DNA from: Liopterus haemorrhoidalis
Taxonomy: Eukaryota; Arthropoda; Insecta; Coleoptera; Dytiscidae
Assembly (NCBI GenBank): GCA_963971575.1
Contig: OZ020611.1
Coordinates: 25,341,279-25,405,278, forward strand
Direction of reading: 5' to 3'
DNA: 64,000 bases
Below are positions 54,017-64,000 of the stretch, piece by piece. The notes below the pieces were generated by a model. The model was given only the letters and a program-made list of their open reading frames with translations. It searched no databases and was not told the origin of the DNA. How positions within the stretch are numbered: position 1 is the stretch's first letter; each line of letters begins with the position of its first letter. The translations under genes and the position numbers were made by a program.

Positions 54017-55038
54017 TTATATATATAAAAGCCCTAATTTCTGTGTGTTTGTAACGCTAAGTTCCTGGGTTCTAGCGGGGCTTGAGGTGTGTGGTCGGTC
54101 ACTCCCCACCAGTGAGAACGACGTTCTCCGACAAACAACAGCTCACTTAGGCTAAGTACATAGTGAAGCATAGAGCAAAGCAGCGATGAAAGCGGAGAGT
54201 AAAACAGCGAAAGAATGTCGCGCTTATAAAAGAGTATCTACACATAGTGACGCGTTTAAAATCGAGCAGAAAGTTCACAAAATTGGATTTCTTGCTAACA
54301 TAAAACTCTTCCCTGAAAATTTGGTATTTACTAAAAAATAAAAATAAACACACTAGAAGGTGCAATGTTCACAGAATAAATAAAAGTAGACATATACATG
54401 GTGAATTTCATCATTTCTATATGCAACTCCGCAAACATCCAGAAAAGTTTCATTCTTTTTTATTTTCGCATTTTCGTTATTTTCGCATGAGTATTTCAAC
54501 GTTTGATTATATTTTGGAAAAAATTCAACATAAATTGGTAAAAAATGGACAAATTTCAATCGAAACCTACAATAAATACCTCTTATAAATGAGAACTACT
54601 TGTAAATGCCTCAATATCCATTTTAAACAACTATTTCAGCAACGATGATAGCAAAGAAATCAAAATTGTTTGAACGCGTCGCCTTGCTCGACTATAACAA
54701 CGATAGAAGCTCGCTGCAGTACGCTCCACTATGCGCGTGTTAACAGGAATTAATTTATTTAATTTCGCCACTTTGCTCTCTTTTTTATACCTTGGCTATA
54801 ATCAGAAACAGATATACCATTGATGTCCAGTATATGGGCCGCGGGCCGTATCCAGCCTAATACTAATTTTTAAACGACACGCATTAAGCGGTTTTTAGGA
54901 TTTCCTAGGTATAATCAAGAAACGTTTTTGTTTTGTTAATATACGCAGAATCATGCAAATTTTAATAATTAATTCCTGCTTATATTGATTTTTATTCGAT
55001 ATCAGTTTGCCAACGTTGTTGGCAACGGGGTCTGCTAG
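54017..55038 (+). mobile_element. Non-autonomous Helitron, about 1.0 kb
   Basis: The 3' end is textbook: hairpin GCCAACGTTGTTGGC (55009-55023), 11 bases, then CTAG (55035-55038) with T as the next host base. The 5' end TTATATATATAAAAGCCCTA corresponds to the Helitron start TCTATATATATAAAAG seen at 56528, with TC changed to TT, and the host base before it is A, so insertion was between A and T with no duplication. No Rep/helicase is encoded. Internal CATAGTG(A/G)(A/C)GC-like motifs at 54160, 54243 and (inverted) 54731 hint at a further nested repeat. Confidence 0.78.
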
Positions 55039-55059
55039 TATCAAATATATACTGGCTGC

Positions 55060-55235
55060 CGTTGTAATGTGTATAGTGTGTATTGCCTTGATTTTCTATA
55101 AGAAAATGTACTAAATTTATTTAATTTGTTTTAGTAATTGAGTATGCTACTATTTATAATAATGTATATTTTTCTATGGACACAAAATGGACTACGTCTG
55201 TAGTGTCCAAATAAATAAATAATAATAATAAAACA
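55060..55235 (+). mobile_element. LINE 3' UTR remnant with AAAT/AAT tail
   Basis: CTATGGACACAAAATGGACTACGTCTGTAG...GTCCAAATAAATAAATAATAATAAT resembles 3' ends of I/R1-type LINEs, in which a short hairpin precedes an A-rich tail. No coding part is attached. Confidence 0.5.
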
Positions 55236-55239
55236 AATT

Positions 55240-55850
55240 TGAGTAAGCATTTGTATGTTTAATTATTTTGTGGAGCCCTTATGTACCTCATTTCCTGCAT
55301 GGAAATTATAGTATAGGCTCGAAGAAATTATTCGTGGGGTTGGCCAAATTTGAAGCTATTCAAATTAAAAGTGGCCGAAAAAATTAATAATATTTTTTAT
55401 AGAATATAGATAAAAATAATAATAATAAATATATAAATAAATAAAATAAAGTGACCATATTATAATATATCGTTTCTTGAGATGTAGCAATTATGTAATT
55501 TCCATGCAACAATGTACTAAATCCAATGCATTAATTTATATGCTCATTCGAATTGATTTGAAGCATACATTCTTTCTTTTATTTCCACCTGAGAAGATTA
55601 CGTGAGAGTCCTGATAAAATATGTGTGATTGTGATCGTAAACAGCACGGCACCCAATGGTTTTACTACACTTTGCCCACACAATGTTAATTTTGTCATCG
55701 TATATGTCGCAGGATTTATAAAACATTGCATTTGCTCTATCATATCTCATTACTAAATAATGTAAAACCAAAAAAGTGTATAAATGTCTTGTTACAAAGT
55801 GAATTCGAAATAAAAGTTTAATTTAAAATAATAAATAAGGCATAATCTGA
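55240..55850. other. No recognisable feature
   Basis: Plain AT-rich sequence with short (AAT)n stretches at 55410-55450. Confidence 0.4.
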
Positions 55851-56158
55851 CGAACGAAAAAGTATTGCGGCAAATGGAAGAGGCACCACGTCTGTGGAGA
55901 ATGTTGCGGAAGGAAAGAGTTGTTTAAATTGGATATATTAAAAGACACGAAGGACTGGGGAAAACGATACTGGAAGGAACGATACTGGAGGGAATGAACA
56001 TTAGGGATAGACCAATGCTAGGGTAGATTAAACAGATAATAGAAGATATGAATTACTACATGTACTTGGAACTAAAAGGACTAAGTGAGAACACGGAAGC
56101 ATGGAGAGTTGCTACAAACAAACCTATGGGTCGAAAACTTAAGAAAAAGATTTTGTAG
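55851..56158 (+). pseudogene. RTE-like LINE protein, C-terminal fragment
   Basis: The frame gives NEKVLRQMEEAPRLWRMLRK, then GYIKRHEGLGKTILEGTILE, RDRPMLG, IKQIIEDMNYYMYLELKGLS and TEAWRVATNKPMG, ending at a stop at 56156-56158. This follows the RTE C-terminal pattern (GHxxRHxxLxxxILEGxxxGxRxRGRPRxxxxxQI...Y.ELKxxAxxRxxWRxAxNQ). Two in-frame stops (near 55925 and 56025) show it is dead. Confidence 0.83.
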
Positions 56159-56215
56159 TTATAAAGGATTCGTAGGTATAAATAAGAAATACTTATACTA
56201 ACACCCATGTGTCTT

Positions 56216-56340
56216 AACGACTTGTGTGGTAGAGTGACTTTGATCGTTTCCAAAAAGTGCCGAATCTCAAGAAGAGTGTGAGCTGGTGCTTTGTTGGGAT
56301 GCATCATTCATGAATGTTCTATATTTTCAGCTATCAGGCC
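56216..56340 (-). pseudogene. Mariner-type transposase scrap (second-Asp region)
   Basis: On the minus strand MMHPNKAPAHTLLEIRHFLE resembles the HDNAPAHTxxxxRxFL motif of irritans-type mariners, with the Asp lost and one residue inserted. Upstream, in another frame, QQREPVRKKRP resembles the preceding LRENVRRKRPE block. About 60 codons remain and no inverted repeats are visible. Confidence 0.6.
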
Positions 56341-56527
56341 GTTTCTTCCTTACTGGCTCACGTTGCTGCATCGTAGCAAATCGCTAATCCTTCTATTCTT
56401 TTCTAGGTATTCCGTGCATCCTGATTCTTTTTTTAAATCAAAAGTCGTACGTATTTCAAGAAAAAAAAAGTGGGTTGCCAAATGTATGTAAGTGAGGAAC
56501 AGTATAATAGTTCTTACGTTCTAAGTA

Positions 56528-58342
56528 TCTATATATATATAAAAGGCAGTGTCCTGACTGACTGACTGACTCACTCATCACCGCCCAGCCCGAACCCCTG
56601 GCCCTAGAAACTTGAAATTTGGAGAGTATATTCCCTTCATGACGTAAGCACCCACTAAGAAGGGATTTTTCGAAAATCCACTCCTAAGGGTAGAAAAGGG
56701 GTTAAATGTGATTTCACGAATTCCTTAATATCTCTTAGGGCCGATGGGATATCGACTTAGTTTTTACTTACAAGTATTACCCATACAAATGCCGAAAAAC
56801 CAATTTCGGGATTTTGCCCTAATCAACCCCTAAAGGGGTGAACCTACAATCGGGGTGGATTATACATCCCGTTGTATTTCCTGTGTTCGTTTAGTTGCAA
56901 GATTAATTTTTGGCACATAGGTGTCTTTTTAAAATATCTCGAAATGGTATTCACAGTTTTTTGAAATTTCACCCCTAAAGGGTGAAAAGGGGTGAATTGT
57001 GATTTTAAGGATTCTTTAATATCTCTTAGGACCAATAAGATATCGAATTGCTTTTTGCTTACAAAGATTACCCATACAAATACCGAATCACCAATTTCAG
57101 GATTTTGTCCTAATCAACCCCTAAAGGGGTAGATCTACAATCGGGGTGAATTATACATCCCGTCGTAATTTCTGTGTTCGTTTAGTTGCAACATTACTTT
57201 TTGGCACATAGGTGTCGTTTTAAAATATCTCGAAATGGGTTTGACAGATTTTTAAAATTCCATCCCTAAGGGTTGAAAAGGGGTGAATTGTGATTTCAAG
57301 GATGCCTTAATATCTTTTAGGATCAATAAGATATCGACCTACTATTTGCTTGCAAAGATTATCCATACAATTACCGAAAAACTTATTTCAGGAATTTGTC
57401 CTAATCAACCCCTAAAGGGGTGGATCTACAATCGGGGTGAGTTATACATTCCGTCGTATTTCCTGTGTTCGTTTAGTTGCAACATTACTATTTAGCACAT
57501 AGGAGTATTTTTAAAATATCTCGAAAAGGTTTTGGTAGTTTTTTAAAATTTCACCCCTATAGGGTGAAACGGGGTGAATTATGATTTCAAGTATTCCTTA
57601 ATATCTCTTAGAACCAATAAGATATCGACTTGCTTTTTGCTTACAAAGATTACCCATACAAATACCGAAAAACATATTTCGGGTTTTTGTCCTAATCAAC
57701 TCCTAAAGGGGTGGATCTACAATCGGGGTGTATTATACATCCCGTCGTATTTCCTGTGTTCATTAGTTGCAGGATTACTTTTTGGCACATAGGTGTCTTT
57801 TTAAAATATCTCGAAATGGGTTTGTAGTTTTTTAAAATTTCACCCCTAAGGGTTTAAAAGGGGTGAATTGTGATTTCAAGGATTCCTTAATATCTCTTAG
57901 AACCAATAAGATATCGACTTGCTTTTTGCTTACAACGATTACCCATACAAATACCGAAAAACATATTTCAGGTTTTTGTCCTAATCAACTCCTAAAGGGG
58001 TGAATCTACAATCGGGGTGAGTTATACATTTCATCGTATTTCCTGTGTACATTTAGTTGCAACATTACTTTTTAGCACATAGGTGTATTTTTAAAATATC
58101 TCGAAAAGATTTTGATAGTTTTTTAAAATTTCACCTCTAAAGGGTGAAAAGGGGTGAATTGTGATTTCAAGGATTCCTTAAATCTCTTAGGGCCAGTAAG
58201 ATATTGCCTTGCTTTTTGCTGACAAAGATTACCCATACAAATACCGAAAAATATATTTCAGGATTTTGTCATAATCAACCGCTAAAGGATGGATCTACAA
58301 TCGGGGTGAATTATACATCCCGTCGTATTCCCTGTGTTTATT
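56528..58342 (+). mobile_element. Helitron-type 5' end leading into a 290-bp tandem array
   Basis: TCTATATATATATAAAAGGC follows a host A, the Helitron start, and continues into GTCCTGACTGACTGACTG and CGCCCAGCCCGAACCCCTGG, a block I associate with insect Helitrons. From about 56640 the sequence consists of six tandem units. A CTAG 3' end with hairpin was not found before the array stops at about 58342, where a LINE RNase H fragment begins. The element may be 3'-truncated or continue past the fragment. Confidence 0.6.
56620..58342 (+). repeat. Tandem array, about 6 units of 289-291 bp
   Basis: The marker CTAATCAACCCCTAAAGGGG occurs near 56819, 57110, 57401, 57692, 57981 and 58270, giving periods of 291, 291, 291, 289 and 289. 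Each unit also has ATATCTCTTAG, GCTTTTTGCTTACAAAGATT, ACAATCGGGGTG, GTATTTCCTGTGTTC and AAAATATCTCGAAA. The TTTCACCCCTAAAGGGTGAA block is palindromic. Open frames inside are by-products of the repeat. Confidence 0.95.
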
Positions 58343-58714
58343 GAGATAAAAGGTTTCGTTACACGTCTCACAGATAGGGGACTCTTCACCTCGAAGGAGG
58401 TGCCCATGGGTCCACCAACAGTGACCTATACGAAGGCGTGTGATGGCGGTTTCCTCCCTGCGGTTAATCCTGCAGGAAGAACCCCATGGCTTAACGTCTC
58501 CTTTAATCTGTCTCAACTTAACGTTCTGAATGCTGCTCCACTCATGTTGCCACATGGCTAAAACAAGATGTTTCAGATGACTCTTTGCGTCATCTGGAAA
58601 AACGAAACTCACATCAATCATAGGTCTGTGGGAGGCGGCTTTTGCAGCTGCATCATCCACTTCGTTGCCTTTAATACCAACATGTCCCGGTATCCAAAAC
58701 AGCTCTACCTTCAC
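58343..58714 (-). pseudogene. LINE RNase H domain and C-terminus (R1/jockey-like)
   Basis: On the minus strand the frame starts MKVELFWIPGHVGIKGNEVD then AAAKAAS, the end of the retroelement RNase H fold (WxPGHxGIxGNExxDxxAKxA with the Asp retained), and continues RINRREETAITRLRIGHCWW, THGHLLRGEE and PICETCNET, the RxxxxxxRLRIGHxxxTHxYLL...CxxC motif. There are no internal stops over about 120 codons. The frame then runs into the 290-bp array, so the true C-terminus is cut off. No RT is present upstream (to 59800). It may be a truncated LINE or a Helitron-captured piece. Confidence 0.85.
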
Positions 58715-59844
58715 ATTTTAATCTGTAAAAGAAACTACGTTTAGATTATTTTTAACGTGATATGTTAAGAGGATTAATACGGTTCAGTTGCTTAGATTTG
58801 ATAACTAATTATAAAGTAACTATAATTTTAACGTAAATAGGCTTTAGTTGGTTATACTTAAGAATTGCAAAAAAGCAATACTTCTACTTATGTACATATT
58901 TAGTTTCTACATCAATCTGTATCTTAAGCAAAGATCCCGGAAACGTAACTAGTGTGTATGCCTGTAATCTCAATTATTTTATTTTTTAAATACCTTACAT
59001 TTAAAGACAAAAATTACTGTATATACTTCACCTAATAACAAATTCAGAGACAGTATCACCGGTCAGCAATGTCCAAGCACACCTCTCCAGATAACTCCAT
59101 TCATCCACTCGCCTCTCCCGTCTCCTCAGCCCCTGTCCAATCCACATTTATCTGTAATCACAGCCCGTTCGGAGCATTGACGGTAAATCAATCGGTTGTT
59201 ATCGGTCGATCCACGATGGGGACAGCTTTTATTGTTACCTTTTCTTTAATTGCTTACAACGGATTCCTCTAGTAGTTCTTGTAAACCTCGGGCCGGTTTT
59301 AACGTGTAATTTGAGTCGAGTGGGCTCACTCACACATAACAATACAGTGTCCACCAACATTTTACATCAGATAATTTTCAACATTTTTATATTTATTGGA
59401 AATTTTACAAAATCATGCAAAATATAAAAATATTCAAGATTTTCTCTTGTAACAATTTTAGGTTGATATATGTGTATGAGTGTGTAGTTTTGGTATTGCA
59501 AGGAAACAAAAAAAATAATAATAATAATTAAAACTTGGCAGATTAGGCACGGTTTGGAAATCTATTGTGTTTTTAACTTTTATATTTTGAAGCAGACAAA
59601 ATATCTACTAAAAATTAATACTAATCTACTTAAATTAAGAGACTATATATAAATTGTAACACCGTTAGCTTTTTTAAGTACAGTAGGGCTCCAGGGCTCT
59701 GAGCCAAGCTATGAAAACTAGAGGCTCCAACATATTTACAATACGCATATTTTATCATTTGTACTATTTTGCAAAAGTCGTAACCTTCGATGTTTGTGAT
59801 ATTTTATGAATTTGCATTTATATATGGTCTACTAGCGCTACTAA
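58715..59844. other. No recognisable feature
   Basis: The segment 59070-59270 is less AT-rich and holds a 67-codon frame (59069-59272) without recognisable motifs. Remainder plain. Confidence 0.45.
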
Positions 59845-60073
59845 AAGAATGACAAGTTCCAAAGTCTTAGAGAAAATATTTTCAGTGAAATCTGTTGATA
59901 ATAGAAAGGTAGGAATGACAAAACTAAGGTGAGATGATGGTACTGTACAAGATATAAAGAAGTTTGGCATAAATAACTGGTGGACGATTGTTCAATCGAG
60001 GACAGATTGGTGACGAAATCCTACGGAGACTAAGATACAGGCCTTAGCATCAATGGTGGTGATGGCGATCTCT
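59845..60073 (+). pseudogene. RTE-like LINE protein, C-terminal scrap
   Basis: The frame reads RMTSSKVLEKIFSVKSVDNR, then KVGMTKLR, stop, DDGTVQDIKKFGINNWWTIV and QSRTDW, stop, RNPTETKIQALAS. This matches the RTE end (RxxxxRIPKKIxxxKPxGxRxxGRPKLRWxDxVxxDLxxLGxxNWWxxAxDRxxWRxxLxEAxxxxGL). Two Trp codons are stops, so this is a dead fragment. Confidence 0.78.
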
Positions 60074-61115
60074 CTTCATTGTATACGGTGCTGCAGCCTT
60101 TTGTTGGTTTCTTCAATTGATATACTTGTGATTTGAGTTAGAACACGTGGTCTAGTATCAGCCACATTTATGTTGTAGTCGTTTGAGATTGTCCTCTTTT
60201 TGATGTTGTATATGACATTCGTTACAAACTGATATTCTTAAACCTCTTATGTATACTGAATGGTTGAAAAGCTGAGAGAAATGTGCGGCGAGCTGAGATG
60301 AAATGTTTCGGCATTGTTGGGCCCGCTAGGTGCTCCAATTTTCCAATCCTTCAATTTTATTTAATTTAAATGAAAGAACACAGTTTCTGTGTTTTTATTT
60401 ATGTTTTAGGCCAGCTAGGGCCATCTAGAAAGTATTTATTGAATTTTTATGTAAAAACTAATAAAATAGTTGACCGCATTCTACATGTCGCTAATTGTTC
60501 ATTATTAATTAACTGTCGTAGAGACAAAGTGTTTGAGCGCGAGAAAAATGCACTTGTTAGTACCTAAAAACGGTGTTTTTTCTTCTCGGCTATTTATTCC
60601 AAGTTCTTTCGGATTTACGACCCGAAATTACAGTGTTATTTAAACCGCGTTTGTCAGCCTTACAACCAAACAAAGCAGCCAACCTCAGCAACCAACCAAA
60701 CAAACAAATTCAGTGCAAACTTATAAATTTTGTGTAAAAACCTCGCATCGGCACCATATGAAAACCGCTGCAACCAACCAACCAGATCAGCTGATATCTT
60801 CAACCGAAGAGATATTCGTCTCCTCAAAAGACCCAGAATCCAGCTAAGTGTCAAACACTGTTGTTTTTCTGTTTATATTATATGAAAACATTCTATTTTG
60901 AATTTCATGTTTTTTATGAGAATATTGTTTATTCTAGAGTAGTTCATTCCGAACTTATAGTTTATTACTTCATTTACAGTTTATAGTTTATTACTGTTGT
61001 TGAATTCTATAGTCTAGCCTTTTGCTGACATAATTTAGTAACCATAATTTTGTAGATTATTGTTAATTTGCGAATATTATTGTTCTAATATTAAATTTAT
61101 TGTAGCTGTATTTAC
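60074..61115. other. No clear element; AACC-rich patch at 60660-60790
   Basis: CAACCAACCAAACAAAC and CAACCAACCAACCAG form a short low-complexity patch. The rest has no motif that I can name. Confidence 0.4.
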
Positions 61116-61532
61116 ATGTGCCATCAGCTGATTTTTTCCTTAATTCTTAGTGCAATATTACCATTTATTTGTTCAATATTAACTACTAGTTTTTTAATTA
61201 ATATTGCAGTAAAGGTTGGTTTTCACAACAACACTTTTTATATTAATAATTCTAGTGTTAATTATAAGATTTGTGCAGTTGATATTATTGTATTGCGTCC
61301 AACAAAGTACACTGGCCAATTTACATTGCACCGTATCTTGCCAGGTGTACTTTACTCCAGTGAGTTGAGTCCACGACATTTTTGTGTTAGGTACATCGTC
61401 GGTAGGGGTCACCGAGGGAAACATCGAGCTTCGACTCTCTGTTTCACCTTATTTGTTGGCCTGGATTTTACCCTTCTTTCCCCAGCTAGGGTAACTACTC
61501 CTTTTGTGTTAGTCTCCTGGAACAGCCCCTAG
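61116..61532 (+). other. Unassigned open frame, 138 codons
   Basis: One of the longest frames not explained by a transposon. The first 35 residues are hydrophobic (LIFSLILSAILPFICSILTT) like a signal anchor. The rest is basic (RYIVGRGHRGKHRAS) with a second hydrophobic patch (LCFTLFVGLDFTLL). No domain is recognised. From about 61300 to 61740 the sequence is GC-richer than the surroundings, with many CGATACGATTT and GGTCCTTCGAG-type blocks, suggesting an unidentified retroelement rather than a gene. Confidence 0.25.
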
Positions 61533-62104
61533 GAGCAGAAGAGTTAAAATCCCCCTCTTTCCTTAAGGTCGAAACCGGCGTCTACTCAACTAACTGCGCG
61601 TACGTCCACGATACGATTTACCACCACCGCGCGCTGCGCTACCAACTATTTGTTGGTCCTTCGAGTTAAAATCGTCAACCACTGTGTAGCTCTGTCATGA
61701 CCTACGGTTACGACCAATCGTAGGCAGGCGCTACAGGCATCAACGTTACATTTCAAAGAAGTCTGTGTCTTTTTTACCAGAATTTCTCCTTATCCACGGT
61801 TTGCAGTCATCGATTAGTCTATTGTTATAAATAAACGAACCAAAGAATTCCATGCTTTCCATTCTTTCATATATCTGGTCTTTTGTTTAGCAATTTATTA
61901 ATAACCATAATATATTCTTCTTTTACTTTAATTGTTTTAAACGATGACTAACATAATGGAGCACTTTGCCTTCCTAAATAGTTATTTGTGCACGTTTTTC
62001 ATCATGGTCCAAGATATTCTAGCTTCCTTTTCTTTACGATCTGCCTGATTTCAGGCTAATACTCATTTCTCGGATTACTTCAAAGTTGCTGATTCAGTCG
62101 AATA
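61533..62104. other. GC-richer stretch then plain AT-rich DNA
   Basis: 61533-61745 continues the GC-richer region of the preceding frame and contains GCGCGCTGCGC. No inverted ends or coding motifs were found. Confidence 0.35.
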
Positions 62105-62168
62105 ACCAGTAAATGTTGAGGGATTTTAACCCAAGTTTCGTAAGCAACCGTCTTACCACGAAGCCAAG
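62105..62168 (-). other. tRNA-like sequence, degenerate
   Basis: Read on the minus strand, TGGCTTCGTGGTAAGACGGT (A-box-like) is followed by GGGTTAAAATCC (B-box-like) about 35 bp on, shorter than the tRNA spacing. Probably a decayed SINE head. Confidence 0.4.
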
Positions 62169-62395
62169 GCAGATCAAAATTAACTATTCCTATTAAAATA
62201 TTTCCCAATGCTTTACAAAAAAAAAAACGACATCGCATGCCATTTAAAATAAATATGTAATTTGTAACATCATTATTCTACAATTTTGTTGCTGGCTAAT
62301 ATGGTTTAAAGACTGTTGAACAATAAAAGAATAATTTATTAAATATATATTTCTATTATTTTTTTTAAATCTTTAAACTTTGTTATAGATTCCCT

Positions 62396-62419
62396 CGTAC
62401 CCTCCCTTTCTGTCTGTCG

Positions 62420-62460
<41 letters not shown>

Positions 62461-62585
62461 CCTCTCCCTCCCTCCCTCCCTCCCTCTCTCTCCCTCTTTC
62501 ACTCTCTCTCACTCTCTCTCACTCTCTCTCCCTCCTCTCCCTCTCTTACCCTCTCTCCCTCCATCTCTCTCTCTCACTCTCTGCA
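62396..62585 (+). repeat. Polypyrimidine (CT-rich) tract, about 190 bp
   Basis: Composed of TCTCTC, TATCTCTC, CCTCCCTCC and ACTCTCTCTC sub-repeats with almost no purines on this strand. Confidence 0.95.
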
Positions 62586-63260
62586 TTGCCAGTCTGTTTT
62601 CTTATTTGTCAAGTATTTGGTATAACAAACTTCCATGGGTCAACGAAAGTGTAAACTTCATTCCAGCATCTTCATTTCCATTTTTCCAAAAAAAAAAATC
62701 TTTTTTTAAGTTGTAATTTAAAAATGGTAAAGTTTGAAAATCACTGCATTATTTGGTAATAAAGGTAGAAATCGAACATTTATAGAAAAGTTGGCACCTC
62801 TATATTGATTAACCGGTTAGTTCTCGATCCAACATGTTTATCTCTGGATATAAAATGTACGACTTTGAATTTAAATGGGCCTTACAGTTGATGACTTAAT
62901 TGGGCTCCGTGAATTGGGACATCTGTATTCTTCTCTTATTTAGCAACACTCAACTGGAATTCAACATAGATACATAATTTCAATGCACGATTACATTTTT
63001 CTCTTCTGAATTTTTTAACTTATCTTTATAAGTCGTTTATAGTTTATTTTTACATATGTTTTGATTTAATTTTTAGGATGACATCATTAATGTTGTCAGT
63101 AATGTAGTGTGAAAAATTAAAAAACATAAATTAATAACATAAGAAATTTAGAGTCCTAATACAGTAAGACTCTGCTTCTTGTTGCTAATACGTCGTTTTG
63201 GAATTACATTATGTTAAACGTTTATACAATTACAATATTCAACTAGACAAAGAATCTGAC
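62586..63260. other. No recognisable feature
   Basis: AT-rich sequence without repeats or protein motifs that I can identify. Confidence 0.45.
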
Positions 63261-63271
63261 TTAGTCTCGAC

Positions 63272-63414
63272 CAGAGTTTCTGAAGCTTTAGAACCGCGGA
63301 GCACTTTTCACGAGAAGAATTCGTCGTGGAGCACTATCATTGCTATATATAGCAACACTAGTAGATCGCGGAGCACTAGTACACGCTCCGCGCAATACAG
63401 TTTGAGAAAATCTG
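63272..63414. mobile_element. hAT MITE, 143 bp
   Basis: The ends CAGAGTTTCTGAAGC and (inverted) CAGATTTTCTCAAAC are flanked by GTCTCGAC (63264-63271) and GTCTAGAC (63415-63422), an 8-bp duplication with one change. Inside, GGAGCACT occurs three times and GCTATATATAGC is a short perfect palindrome. Confidence 0.82.
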
Positions 63415-63794
63415 GTCTAGACAATTAAATCTTTACTTCTACGATGTGTAGGAAATAGTCAGTGATTTTCTGAGGATTAATCAAGCAGGAGAATCTAAAA
63501 ATAAAAAACAATAGGCTTCTACCAATCGCGGTAAATCTAAAGGCCGTTCAAGAACCAGATTTATAGATTTGGTTGAAAGAGGCCTAACAATATTAAGTCA
63601 ATGAGACTAGACGTCATATATTACGTTCATATCTATGACCGGAGAACTTACCTTCTCTGCCCTTGTGCGCCTCCTAGGCGTTGGGAACCTATTATTAATA
63701 ATGGAAAATGGATGACGCTAGCTCAGTATGGAAGAAACTACTTGAGAAGGCCAAGATACAAAGGGTTGTTGAGTAATAATTTATGATGAGCATT

Positions 63795-63945
63795 GATAAA
63801 TTGCTAAGTTATATTTCCTGTCAAGATTCGTGTCTCAGAGCCATAGAGTAGTATAGATTTTCTGAAATAATTAGATATCTCTTGACACGTAAGTGTCGGT
63901 GTTTCAGTAGTCCAGTTTTTATCTCGATTTCTTAAAAGTTCATCT
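63795..63945 (-). pseudogene. LINE RT scrap (LYGSET motif)
   Basis: On the minus strand the frame reads TCQEISNYFRKSILLYGSET then RILTG. This resembles the Kxx(L/I)xxSILLYGSETWxLT segment of RTE-type RT. Only about 40 codons can be followed and the window ends before the upstream part. Confidence 0.5.
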
Positions 63946-64000
63946 TTCTTTCAAACAAGTCTTAATAACTTGTTTAATATTGGGTTTAGATCCAATGTCC

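Noticed and set aside
57283..57792. Two similar frames of about 70 codons each (NCDFKDALISFR / NYDFKYSLISLR)
   Set aside because: They are the same phase of the 290-bp tandem unit; the similarity reflects the DNA repeat, not selection on protein.

Overview
The window is AT-rich animal DNA, almost certainly from an insect or another arthropod. It carries a mauritiana-type (Mos1-like) mariner, BEL/Pao and Gypsy LTR retrotransposon relics, CR1/jockey-like, RTE-like and I/R1-like LINE fragments, tRNA-derived SINEs, GTCT-microsatellite elements resembling the HINE/DINE-1 group, and Helitrons with a TC...CTAG layout. No bacterial operons, ribosome binding sites, CRISPR arrays or phage genes are visible. 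I could not recognise one intact host protein-coding gene. The window reads as a large intergenic or intronic stretch built by successive, often nested, transposon insertions. Species cannot be named from the sequence.

Layout. 0-7.8 kb: a Gypsy gag/protease remnant, a SINE, a Tc1-like element with about 220-bp inverted repeats, then a nest (PIF/Harbinger-like MITE with a MADF relic, a piggyBac pseudogene, a hAT inside the piggyBac and a foldback inside the hAT), then a full GTCT-microsatellite element. 8-18.4 kb: LINE 3' ends, a dispersed repeat with internal tandem units, a hAT inside a hAT, a long featureless stretch, a minus-strand LINE and a hAT MITE. 18.4-33 kb: featureless DNA, further copies of the GTCT element, CR1-like and RTE-like LINE ends, pogo-like and other inverted-repeat elements. 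33-45 kb: two mariner copies about 9 kb apart in opposite orientation, flanking a BEL/Pao-like element that encodes LDL-receptor class A repeats and is itself hit by a LINE; also a recent 204-bp tandem duplication and another GTCT element. 45-64 kb: RTE-like fragments, SINE copies, several hAT insertions with 8-bp duplications, one Helitron with both ends, a second Helitron-type 5' end leading into a 290-bp tandem array, and microsatellites.

The genes do not work together as a pathway. Every recognised coding region is a transposition protein (or captured fragment) with stops, frameshifts or altered catalytic residues. The observations most worth following are the LDL-receptor repeats fused between gag and pol of a BEL/Pao element with a tRNA-Trp primer site; a HINE/Helentron-like family carrying both a GTCT microsatellite and an internal tRNA-like module; a hAT whose terminal 104 bp is tandemly duplicated; and the Helitron-associated 290-bp array ending at a LINE RNase H fragment.
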